NCBI RefSeq assembly: GCF_016836705.1
Contig: NZ_JAFCGY010000003.1
Location: 124,001-188,000, forward strand
Direction: 5' to 3'
Origin: Mesorhizobium caraganae
GTDB lineage: Bacteria; Pseudomonadota; Alphaproteobacteria; Rhizobiales; Rhizobiaceae
DNA length: 64,000 bases
Part shown: in pieces, positions 32,092 through 41,000 of the stretch
How positions within the stretch are numbered: the stretch's first letter is position 1
Layout of the letters: each line of letters opens with the position of its first letter
Translations under genes and position numbers: made by a program
The notes under the pieces: model-generated
Told to the model about the DNA's origin: nothing
Seen by the model: only the letters and a program-made list of their open reading frames with translations
The model's database searches: none

Positions 32092-33401
32092 GACCCCAGG
32101 TCCTCAATGATCTTGTGCAAAGGCGTGCTGACGCGGACGATCGAGGCGCATTCCGTTTTCAGCGCCAGATCGACCTGGACGAAGCGTTGCTGGGCCTCGT
32201 CCCGATAGGCTTCGAAGGCAAGGATGAAGGCGGTGTCGACGGTCTCGCGCGACAGCTGGTCGTTGACGTCGGTAGAGTAGCCGGCGAGCATTGCCCGCCA
32301 TTGTCCGTTCGGGTCGAGATCGGCAAGAACCTTGACCTTCACTTCCAGGTTCCGCCACAGCGGCGAGAACTGGAACGGCAACGACTTGTCCGCCGCAGCA
32401 CCCCCTTCTATCGGCTCGATCATGTCGGTGAGGCTGGCCAGCTTGTTGTCGATGTCCTGCCAGAGCTTGTGCTCGACCACCCGCGCATAGATGGTCGAGG
32501 ACAATACCTTGATTGCGTCCTGCGCGGCTTTTATTGCCGGCACGGAAGGCTCATCGGCCGGAAGTTTGCCGGCTATGGTTTCGAGCCCCGCGGCCAGGAT
32601 GCCGAAAGGCAGATTCTTGGCGGTGACGAAGATCTGCTGATTCAGCCGCGAGGGTACGACGCGCAGCACGGTGCGCACATCCAGCAAGGCGTCGTAGGCG
32701 TCAGCCGACGTGTCGGGGATTGCGCCCTGCAGTTTCGTCGCGGCGGACCCGAGATCGTCGAGCCATGCCTGCTCGATGTCGCGAAGCGCCGGGCCGGGGG
32801 GCAATACTGTGATCTTGTCGCCGGCGGATGCGCAGAAGAGTCTCAACTGGTTGAGGAATTTGCGCAGGACGCGGACTTGATTGAGATCCGCGCCCATGTC
32901 CCGCCCGGCGATCATGAGGCTCTGGAAGCTGCCGATGCCATATTGAAAGCTCTGCAAGCCGTCATGCAGGTTCTTGTAAGTCGCAAGAACATCGATCTGG
33001 CTGGTGACAGCAGTGAGCCCATCGCCGGCGGCGAGCACCGCCTGGATGTCCTTGGGCTGCTGGTTGACGGCGTTGAAGCCGGCAACCGCGGTGTTGACCC
33101 GATCGTCGGTGGTCAGGCCCGGCAGTTCAGGCGTCGGCTTCGCACCTGTTGTCAGTTCCTGGAGGTAGGCGGTGCACAGGGCCGCGCATTGCGGATTTTG
33201 CGCAGCGACGGTGGCCATCAGCGGCTGGGACAGTTTGTTGGCCTGCGCATAGTCAAGGATGCTGAACCAGACTGTGAGAGCCGGCCCCTGCAGGTTGACC
33301 GCACCGGCGAGAATACCGGCGTCCTTGGTCACCCTCAACCAATCGGGAGGCAACGGGTAGAGATCAGCCAGTTGAAGCCTGAGGTCGAAATAGGCGCTGA
33401 T
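32088..33401 (-). CDS. EAD1-containing helical protein with non-canonical start
   Basis: Protein of about 437 residues. The N-terminal 70 residues (RLQLADLYPLPPDWLRVTKD, then LTVWFSILDYAQANKL) match effector-associated domain 1 (EAD1), a recruitment domain of bacterial conflict systems. The rest is helical with no enzymatic motif. No ATG, GTG or TTG starts the full domain: an AGGGGAG site lies seven bases before an ATC at 33401, in the place of an expected ATG. The first canonical start, TTG at 33353, would cut off helix 1 of EAD1. It is coupled to the pseudonuclease gene. Confidence 0.65.
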   Translation of the reverse strand: MSAYFDLRLQLADLYPLPPDWLRVTKDAGILAGAVNLQGPALTVWFSILDYAQANKLSQPLMATVAAQNPQCAALCTAYLQELTTGAKPTPELPGLTTDDRVNTAVAGFNAVNQQPKDIQAVLAAGDGLTAVTSQIDVLATYKNLHDGLQSFQYGIGSFQSLMIAGRDMGADLNQVRVLRKFLNQLRLFCASAGDKITVLPPGPALRDIEQAWLDDLGSAATKLQGAIPDTSADAYDALLDVRTVLRVVPSRLNQQIFVTAKNLPFGILAAGLETIAGKLPADEPSVPAIKAAQDAIKVLSSTIYARVVEHKLWQDIDNKLASLTDMIEPIEGGAAADKSLPFQFSPLWRNLEVKVKVLADLDPNGQWRAMLAGYSTDVNDQLSRETVDTAFILAFEAYRDEAQQRFVQVDLALKTECASIVRVSTPLHKIIEDLGS

Positions 33402-33520
33402 CTCTGAACTCCCCTGGCGCTCGGTGTGGCCTTATGGTCCGTCACATCCGAAAGAATTCACATGGCATTGTCTTAAATCGTCGCGCATCTCGTTACACCA
33501 TCGGTCTGCGTACATCACCA

Positions 33521-34498
33521 CTATACAGGCTTGGCCGCGAGGTCCTGGATGATGGTGTCGATCGCGATGCCCTCATTGCGGTAGTATGTGCTCTTGGTAG
33601 CCGCGTTGGGCTCGGTGAGCCAGCCGCCGCTGTGATGCAGCGCAATCAGATTCCAGTCGGTGTCGAAAACTGGCGAGCCCGACGAGCCCGGCAGCGTGTC
33701 GGTCAGATACTGGACGCGGCCACCGCCGACGAAGGCCACGACGTTGGCCACGAATGAAATCTGTTTTTGCGCGCCGCCGGGGTGCTGGATGATGTTGACA
33801 CGGTCGCCGACCTTCACGGTCATGGGCTTCATGTCCAGCTCGCCCCATTTGGAGGCGTCGCCCTTGATGCGGACGGCCGACCAGTCATTGTCCTTGGAGG
33901 TGCGAAGCGGCACGGCGGGGTCGATGCTGAATTCCTCGAATGGCGCGTCGAGCCCGGCGACCGTGCGCTGATAGTTGAACTGGACCACGGCGCCCACCAT
34001 GGATGCATCGTCCGGCAGCACATGGTTGTTGGTGATCAGGATCCCGCCCGCGGTCATGAAGCCGGTCCCGGAACTGCCATCGGCACGCTTGATGCGCACC
34101 ACCGATTTCGCCCTGATAACGCCGAGTTCAAGATAGCTGATCGGCACCAGCGTGCTTTTGTCACCGAGGATCTTTTCGAGCTGGCCCGGCGCGCCGCTCC
34201 ACTTGGTGGTAGCGGGCCCTTCGACCGGTGGTGGCGGGGCATGCTGCTTTGCCTGCAGCAATGCCTCGTCGCCGGGGTTCTCATCCAGCGCAAAGGCGAC
34301 GAGGGCGTCGGCCTTGGTCTCCTGTTTTGCGCGCTGGACAATCGCAAACCAGTTGTTGATCGCCTTGTTGTCAAAGGCGATCTGGGCCGTCGCCAGCCCG
34401 ACACCTTTGGCGACACGCATGCCGTCGCCGATCATCGGATAGAGATTGGCGAGGATCCGGTTGAGGCTGGTCAGCTCGGTCTGCGTCCACTCGGTCAT
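33521..34498 (-). CDS. EAD1-trypsin-like serine protease
   Basis: Protein of 325 residues. Residues 1-85 are an EAD1 (LNRILANLYPMIGDGMRVAK, then INNWFAIVQRAKQETK). After a proline-rich linker (HAPPPPVEGP) comes a trypsin-like protease domain from about 125, with a complete triad: His159 in ITNNHVL, Asp205 in DNDWSAVRI, Ser273 in LPGSSGSPVF. No signal peptide, so it should act in the cytoplasm. In the family EAD1 pairs a protease with partners carrying the same domain; the neighbouring EAD1 protein is the obvious partner. It starts eight bases after the trypsin-NUC gene. Confidence 0.85.
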   Translation of the reverse strand: MTEWTQTELTSLNRILANLYPMIGDGMRVAKGVGLATAQIAFDNKAINNWFAIVQRAKQETKADALVAFALDENPGDEALLQAKQHAPPPPVEGPATTKWSGAPGQLEKILGDKSTLVPISYLELGVIRAKSVVRIKRADGSSGTGFMTAGGILITNNHVLPDDASMVGAVVQFNYQRTVAGLDAPFEEFSIDPAVPLRTSKDNDWSAVRIKGDASKWGELDMKPMTVKVGDRVNIIQHPGGAQKQISFVANVVAFVGGGRVQYLTDTLPGSSGSPVFDTDWNLIALHHSGGWLTEPNAATKSTYYRNEGIAIDTIIQDLAAKPV

Positions 34499-34506
34499 CG
34501 GACGCC

Positions 34507-36777
34507 CTAGTCCTTCTTCTTTCGTTTGCGCGACCCGGCCCGCATGGCGATCTCGGTGCCGCGCACCGTGTCGTACTGATCGGCGTCGATCAGCGATTGG
34601 TCGAAGCTGACGCCGGTCATTTCGGAGATTTCGGTCAGCGGGTACATGGCGCCGATGAATTCTTCGGCGACAGTGAACTCCAGCTCCGTGTCGGTGAGGT
34701 CCTGTTCGAGCACGAAGCCATAGCTGGCAAGCCCGTCACTGACGCGGGCGACGACCACCTTCCAGAAGCGGCGCGGCACCGGTGCGCGAAGGCTGGTGCC
34801 TCTGGGCCCCTTGCCGGCAAAGGTCCGGTCGTCTTCGGCCAGGACCGGTCCGGCGAAGACGCAAAGTCGTTCGCTGGCCGCCTCGGACAAGACATGGTTC
34901 TCGAGATCGCCCCAATTCTTCTCGCCGCTGTCGGAGCGATTGTAGCCTTCGACCTGGGGCGAGCAGTTGGTGACGTGGAAGGAGCAGACATTGCCCCTCA
35001 GCAGAAGCTCGAAGGTGCTGCCCCAGGCCACGTCATCGCGCCTGACGATATGACCCTTGTCGAAAGCGCCCTGATCCTGGGTGTAGAAGACGTCGGGGAT
35101 CTGGTACTTGTCGTCGAGCCGCAGATCCGGGAACCAGCGCTCGCTGAACAAGCCGCCGCGCGAATAGTTGCGGCCCTTTTCCGGTTCGCGCAGATTGCTC
35201 TCCTCGGTGACGTTGGAGGCGGTGAACAGGGCCAGCCGCCGCTTGGCGTGCATCTTGAGCGAGAAGTTCTGGTAGTCGAGCCGCGTGCCGCCGGCCTTGA
35301 GCGGCGCCAGAACGGAAGGGTCGGTGGCCTCCGGCATCGGCACCACGACCGGCGCGAGCTTGGTGCCGCCGGAGAGGAATTTTTCGTCGTAGCCCTCATA
35401 GCCGTCATAGTCGGCGACCGATTTGGGAACGAACGCGCCGCCGGGGGGCGTCGGTTTGGCCGCTTCGAGCTCTACCGATTCCGTAACCGCTTCATGGGCA
35501 GGAGTTGCGCCGAGCGAGACGGTGATGCGCAACGGCACTTCGAAGGTGACACTGCCGCCGGGCGAAACGACGACGCCTCCGCCGGTGGGTGGCGGCGCCT
35601 GGGTGACGACACCCGGGATCCGCTTTACGCCGCCGACCTCGATCAGGTTTACGCCCTCGGCCGGCGACGCGCTGTCGGCCTTGTTCCACCAGGCGCCCCA
35701 ATCGTTGGGGCCGCCGCTGGCGGCGCTGGCGAAGTTGAGGCCGAGGTCGACGACACGCTGGTCTTTGGCCAGCGCGCCGGTGGGCGCGGCGTAGTTGCGC
35801 TCGAGATAGCGGCCGGCGAAATGCAGCGCCACGACCTCGCCGGTGGCGAGGTTGATCATGGCGGTACCGGAGTTGCCCCCAGTCGTCGAACAATCATGTG
35901 TGGCCGCGTTGACGATCTTGCCGAAACTCTCGGTGCCGAAGCCGCCCTGCAGCATGCCCGGCTGCAGGCGCTTGACCTGGAAGCGGTTGCGCATGAGGTC
36001 GTTCTGGACATCGACCGCGTTGCGGTTGTCGAACGCCGGATAGCCGATGGCGACAACTTCCTGACGCAGCATGTCGCGCGCGTCGGCGACGGCGAGCGAC
36101 AGCGGCTTGATGTTGTCGGGCAGGCCCTCGACTTCGAGGATCGCCATGTCCCAATAGGGATGGATCATCCGGACATTGTGGATCTTGAAGACATTTCCTG
36201 CTGCCGAATCGCGCTTGAAGTCGATGCCGGCGGCGCGGCCGTTGATGAACTGCAGATTGCGGTCGCCGAGCCCCTCGGCAAAGATCTGCACGACATGCCG
36301 GTTGGTCATCAAGAGGTTGCGCCCGACGACAAAGCCGGTGCCGCCATAGGGGATGTTGGTGTTCCACAACAGTTCGATGCGCCCGATCGCCGGCAGGGCG
36401 GCTTCGATGCGCTGCTTCAGTGCGGCCTCGCTGGTTAGCTTCGTCCACAGCGAGTGACCTGGTGTCGGAGCCCCGTCGAAAGTCAGCGTCGTAAAGGTGC
36501 CGTCCTTGATGTCGTAGACGGGCCGCAACTCCGGGATGATTATGGCTTCCAGATCGGAAAGCTGGTCGGGCGCGACTTCGGCCCCTCGCGCCAGATTCTC
36601 CGCACCCGCGCGCGCAGATTCAAATGCCGCTTCCGTCCTGCCGCCGTCCGTGGGCGCAAGGGATTCCAGGGCGCCATCGGCCATCGTCTCCATGTTGGCC
36701 AGGACAGATTCAGTCCCCTCGCCGCCGGTGACGAGATCGAGATATTGACGGATACGCTGCTCTCTGCTGACCGGCAT
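34507..36777 (-). CDS. Trypsin-like protease fused to DNA/RNA non-specific endonuclease
   Basis: Protein of 756 residues, first gene of the leftward operon. Parts: helical N-terminus 1-90; trypsin-like protease about 125-350 with triad His161 (MTNRHVV), Asp210 (YWDMAILEV) and Ser303 (TTGGNSGT); Pro/Gly linker about 390-490; NUC endonuclease about 498-715 with the catalytic motif DKGHIVRRDD (His576) and the metal site region HVTNCSPQVEGYN (Asn604, Asn613); Lys/Arg-rich tail RKRKKKD. All key residues are present, so both activities are expected. The ATG at 36777 has a GGGAGGGG site. No signal peptide. Confidence 0.87.
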   Translation of the reverse strand: MPVSREQRIRQYLDLVTGGEGTESVLANMETMADGALESLAPTDGGRTEAAFESARAGAENLARGAEVAPDQLSDLEAIIIPELRPVYDIKDGTFTTLTFDGAPTPGHSLWTKLTSEAALKQRIEAALPAIGRIELLWNTNIPYGGTGFVVGRNLLMTNRHVVQIFAEGLGDRNLQFINGRAAGIDFKRDSAAGNVFKIHNVRMIHPYWDMAILEVEGLPDNIKPLSLAVADARDMLRQEVVAIGYPAFDNRNAVDVQNDLMRNRFQVKRLQPGMLQGGFGTESFGKIVNAATHDCSTTGGNSGTAMINLATGEVVALHFAGRYLERNYAAPTGALAKDQRVVDLGLNFASAASGGPNDWGAWWNKADSASPAEGVNLIEVGGVKRIPGVVTQAPPPTGGGVVVSPGGSVTFEVPLRITVSLGATPAHEAVTESVELEAAKPTPPGGAFVPKSVADYDGYEGYDEKFLSGGTKLAPVVVPMPEATDPSVLAPLKAGGTRLDYQNFSLKMHAKRRLALFTASNVTEESNLREPEKGRNYSRGGLFSERWFPDLRLDDKYQIPDVFYTQDQGAFDKGHIVRRDDVAWGSTFELLLRGNVCSFHVTNCSPQVEGYNRSDSGEKNWGDLENHVLSEAASERLCVFAGPVLAEDDRTFAGKGPRGTSLRAPVPRRFWKVVVARVSDGLASYGFVLEQDLTDTELEFTVAEEFIGAMYPLTEISEMTGVSFDQSLIDADQYDTVRGTEIAMRAGSRKRKKKD

Positions 36778-36972
36778 GGTCGCCCCTCCCCCAAAGGTTC
36801 TGCCAAAGTAAAGAACTGTATTGCCCCATTTTAGACTGGCGCAATTCTGGCTGGCACGCAAGGAAACAAATCAACGCGCGTCTAATATGACTGAGGCGTG
36901 ACGCTGGCATGTCTCTTCGCCCGCAGTCGCTCGCGCGATGTATGACGCTCGCATTATTTTAGCCCCGCCGTA

Positions 36973-36988
36973 TGTGATCTCGATCACA
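36973..36988. promoter_or_regulatory. CRP-type operator
   Basis: TGTGATCTCGATCACA fits the cAMP-CRP consensus TGTGA-N6-TCACA exactly, with 7-base symmetrical arms. It lies 195 bases upstream of the trypsin-NUC start and 328 bases upstream of the adjacent Crp/Fnr-type gene. Confidence 0.6.
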
Positions 36989-37127
36989 GACGCTCACGCT
37001 GCTTGCGCCCACCAATTGCAGCGGCGGAAACCGGCATTGCGGCTCATGTCGCCTTTCCCGATTTCGACAGTTCTGCAAGGATCAGCAGGCACCAGGAATT
37101 TTCATCACCTAACTCTTTTTATCAGTT

Positions 37128-37231
37128 GCCGTCTGCACGCCTCCGGCTCCTCCCGCCGGGCGTGCAGACGGCTTTCCGCCTGGCGCAAGCCAGCATTGGG
37201 CGCAACCGCCGCTCCACGCCTTTAGAAGGCG
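37128..37231. ncRNA. Candidate small RNA: three stacked hairpins
   Basis: A perfect 14-bp stem (37128-37141 with 37159-37172) encloses a loop containing CTCCTCCC, an anti-Shine-Dalgarno sequence. A GCAA tetraloop hairpin (CTGGC/GCCAG, 37180-37193) and CGCCTT/AAGGCG (37217-37231) follow. Rhizobial small RNAs often expose such loops. Direction plus is assumed from the loop; no T-run terminator is obvious. Confidence 0.4.
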
Positions 37232-37316
37232 TAATGGCAAAGGGATGAACACCGGGCTTTGATGCGGTGCACTCTTGCCGTAAACTTTGCTGATTGCGGC
37301 AATTGGGAAGTTCAAC

Positions 37317-38003
37317 ATGGCTTTTGGCGGCGCGAACGACAGAAACGATCTGCCGCGCCTGGCGCGCATCGATCCAAAGCTGTTCGATATTCTTTTCAGC
37401 GGTTGCAAGGTCGAGCGCTACGCCGCGGGCCAGCATTTGTTCGTCCAGGAAGATGCCGCCGACCGCATCTATGGGGTGATGAGCGGCACGGTGGAAATCT
37501 CGATTTATTCGCCCGGCGGCCAGAAGCTGGTGGCCAATATCGAGCTGTCGCGAAGCCTTGTCGGAGAGATCGGCGCGCTTGACGGACGGCCCCGCACCGC
37601 CACCGCCATCTGTCTTACCGCGTGCGAGCTGGTCTCGCTGAGCAGGACACAACTCTTTGATCGAATTGAAAGAAATCCGCCACTGGCGCGCGCGATGATC
37701 GAACTTCTGTGCGCCAGGCTGCGCTGGGTCAGCGGCGAGCTCGGCGATCAGGCCTTTTTCGGCATCGAGGCAAGGCTGGCCAAGCGCCTGGTCTTCCTGG
37801 CCGAGGTGATGGCCGATAGCGCCGGCTGGATACCGATCTCGCAATCGGAGCTCGGAGAGTTCCTCGGCGCCACGCGCGAATCCGTCAACAAGACCCTCAA
37901 TGACTGGCGCGCCCGCTCGTTCATTGCCATCAAACGCGGCGGCCTGCGCATCACCGACACCGGCGCGCTGCGCCACATCGCCGACTCGCACGACGACGAC
38001 TGA
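37317..38003 (+). CDS. Crp/Fnr family transcriptional regulator
   Basis: DNA-binding regulator of 228 residues. The N-terminal cyclic-nucleotide-binding beta-barrel runs to about residue 120 (GQHLFVQEDAADRIYGVMSG, then LVGEIGALDGRPRTATA, which keeps the Gly-Glu and Arg of the cAMP phosphate-binding cassette). The C-terminal helix-turn-helix has ISQSELGEFLGATRESVNK. No FNR-type cysteine cluster is seen at the N-terminus. The ATG at 37317 has a GGGAAG site. It lies divergently next to the conflict operon and converges with the P450-DyP gene. Confidence 0.9.
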   Translation: MAFGGANDRNDLPRLARIDPKLFDILFSGCKVERYAAGQHLFVQEDAADRIYGVMSGTVEISIYSPGGQKLVANIELSRSLVGEIGALDGRPRTATAICLTACELVSLSRTQLFDRIERNPPLARAMIELLCARLRWVSGELGDQAFFGIEARLAKRLVFLAEVMADSAGWIPISQSELGEFLGATRESVNKTLNDWRARSFIAIKRGGLRITDTGALRHIADSHDDD

Positions 38004-38010
38004 CGCCGAA

Positions 38011-41000
38011 TCAGAGCCGCGAAATCAGATAGCGCAACGCTGACCGGCTGGGCATGAAGAAATACCCGCCCCCCTTTGTGGTGACGAATTGCGGCATGTC
38101 GCGGAGCGTCGTGACCTTTTCCCATGACGGAATGGTGAACCTGCCATCGCCGTCGCGCGACCCGATCGTCGGGTCCTTTTCAGCGACGAGGCCCTGGAAT
38201 GTGGGCGACGAAACCCAGGTTTGCTGGATGAATTCATACTGGCGCTCGATGTCGGCGTTAAGGCACATAAAGAGCAGTCCCTTTTCGACCTTGCCATTCT
38301 TGCCGTCCTGCTTCTGGTAGGTGCGGCCGACCCGCAGGATACGATGGCGCTTGCCGATATTGATCTGCGTATCGCGGTCCTCACCCAGCGAATCGCGCGG
38401 GTTGGAGCGGCGTATGTGGGCACCAAGCGGGCAGCGATGGCCTTGCGGATCCTCGGCGCCAGTGGCGAAGTTGTTGTCGATGACGCGTCCCGGATGATCA
38501 GGGTTGCGCACCAGTGAGCTGCCGTTCTGCCAGCGGCCGAGCATCTTGGCGGCAATCCAGTCTTGCGTGATGGCTTGGTTGCCGAGTTGGCTCGCGACCA
38601 GGGCTGCAGCCTTTTTGCAGTAGTCGTTGAAGACGTCGACATGCTGCTCGAACTGGCGAATAACGAGGAATGAGCCGTTGCGGCCGAAATCGCGCGGCGG
38701 TGGCGGCAGGCCCGGAATAAGCCGGCTACGGCGCACCTGCGAAAGGATTCCAGTCCGATCGCGTGATGCGCTTACCGAGGGCGAGGCTGGATAGAACCCA
38801 TGCTCGTCACGATAACCAAACAGGAACTCGCCGGGCGCGACCAGATGCATGGGCGCGGCACCCCTGCTGGCGCGGGTCGTGCCGCGGACAATCGGCTGCG
38901 AAATCCCGTCCGCGAAACCGAAATGCTCGTAGGCTGGCCCGCGTTCCGACCTATCGTCCCGCTTTGCCCCGTCGGACGATTTCGCATTCGTGTCGGTCGG
39001 ACCCCGATTAACGGCGAGCGGCAGTTCGGCGACGACCTTCATGCCGGCACCGGTCGACTTTCGTTTGACGGTGGCAATCTCGGTCTTCAACCTTGCGAGG
39101 TCTTCAGCGTAGCAGACGATGACCACGTCCACAGGGTTCTCCAGCGACCCCCACTCCCATTCGTCCGGGCCGTCGCGGCCTCGGTCGTCCAGAATGCGCC
39201 CACGCTCGGGATTGCCCATGCCATGGCGAAAGGCAATCGGAAATGTTTCCAGTGGATCGCCCTCCAGACCCTCGTCGAGCCCAAACTGCCGCAGGCCACC
39301 GGGACCAAAGGCTACTATCATAGCTCGCCCGGCGGGCCTGCCTTCGCCGAAACTCGTCTGCTCGACAACGAAATCGAGCCAGGCTCTGCGCTTGGGCGCC
39401 GGCAACTTGTCCGGCACGCGGATCGCAAGCATATGCGAATAACCGAGCGGGCCGAGCGGGCCGAAGAAGATGGACTGGATCTCGCCGGTTTCCAGCTGCT
39501 GCTCGAGAGGTGCCGGAAAGACAGAGCTGATATTGGCCAGCAGCGAGGTGGTCTTTTGAACGGTGGTTGTTTCGCTCGCCGGGCGCCGTAGCGAACCAAA
39601 CAAGCTCAGCCAGTCGCGCGCCTCGTTGCCGACGGCGGAAGCAATGCCGCGCCTGACCCGGGAATTGATCCGGATGCGCGTTGTGTTGATTTGGGGATAG
39701 GCGGAGTACCAGAACAGTGTCGGCACCTGCTGGCGCCGCGCCCAGCGCTTGAAGCGATCGCCATCACGCGCGCCGTCAAGGAACAGCCATCGCGTACGTG
39801 GATAGCCCACGGTGTTGCTCCAAACGCCGGTCAGGCCAGCGGATGCCTTGGCGATGAAGTCCTCAAGATAACTTTCCCAGCTGCCACCGTAGTTGGAGAA
39901 GAACATCAATCTGTTGGAGCCGGGCAGGAGTATCCAGCGGGCAAAATGGATGGTGTTGATGGTGTTGAGAAAGCCTGGCTTGAACACCTTCTGGGCAGCT
40001 ATCGAGATCAGGTAGAAGGAAAACCTGAGCGCCAGCCGCCGCAAGATGCCAGCCTTCATCGTCGAAATCGCGGTCAGATGATTCTGCGCCGCGTGGTCCT
40101 CCTTGACGAGTATCGCGTTCAATTCAGATATGCCGATCGATGTGCTTTCCGGCTGATCTCTGTCCTCGCGGCGTCGCAGCGCCAGCAAGCACGCAAACAC
40201 CAGCAGCGCCGCTGCCACCAACACTCCAAGCCCCGACAGCAGAAGTGAGGTGATTGCTACGGCTATGGCGGTGAAGGAGATTTCGTGGGAACTGATGTCG
40301 ATGGATCTGCCGAACACCACACTATAGGTCATGTACCAGCAAGCAGCCCAGATGATCGCCACCGTGGCGAAGACCGGCGGGACCAGCAAGGTCGTCATCA
40401 GGGCACGACCCCAATGGCCCGGCGGCTTTTCCAGCAGGCTTTCGGCCGGCTCGAACGCCCAGGCAAACGTCCCCAATGACTGAAGATGCTGGCGAGCTTC
40501 GGCGAGCACGGCGGGAGCGTTGCCGGTGCCTTGGCGTGGCCGCTCCACGATGCCGCGCACAGCTTCGAAAAGCTCTGCCTCGGCCATGATGCGCTGGACC
40601 GAGTGACCGGGCGTGCCCGAAAACACCAGGCCGGCATTGCTGCCGAAGGACGGCGAGATGTCGACATTGTGCTTGCGCAGGAAATCGTTCAAGGCACCGC
40701 CGTCACGCAGGTCGCAGACGTCCTTGAAGATCGGCCGCAGCCGGTGCCCGATGGCGTGCGTCACGGCATTGATGACATCGTCGATGCTGCCGTCGCCGGA
40801 AATCTCGAGAACCAGAGCTCCCTTTTCCTGGCCGGAATCAGCGTCCATCTCGCCCGTGCCGACAACCGCCAGGCTGGTGAAATGGATGGTGCCGACAATG
40901 TCGAGCGCGGTGCGGATCTCTTCGCCGGCCGGATTGCCGAGGCTGGCGACCTTGTCGCGGAGAGCGTCCAGCGATCCGGACCGGGTGACCGGGCAGACCA

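Larger units (their letters stand above)
36778..37316. other. Intergenic region between conflict operon and crp-like gene
   Basis: A 539-base non-coding stretch between divergent genes, more AT-rich than its surroundings near 36850-36960. It holds a consensus CRP site (36973-36988) and a group of hairpins (37128-37231), listed separately. No convincing coding frame is present. Confidence 0.7.

Noticed and set aside
34597..36438. 613-codon plus-strand frame
   Set aside because: Lies fully antisense to the trypsin-NUC gene, whose triads and motifs are unambiguous; the antisense reading is Arg/Gly/Glu-rich with no domain.
27950..37017. Possible tRNA-borne genomic island with an att copy at about 37006 (GCGCCCACCAATT)
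   Set aside because: The similarity to the tRNA-Val 3' end is about nine bases plus scattered matches, and no integrase is present; chance cannot be excluded.
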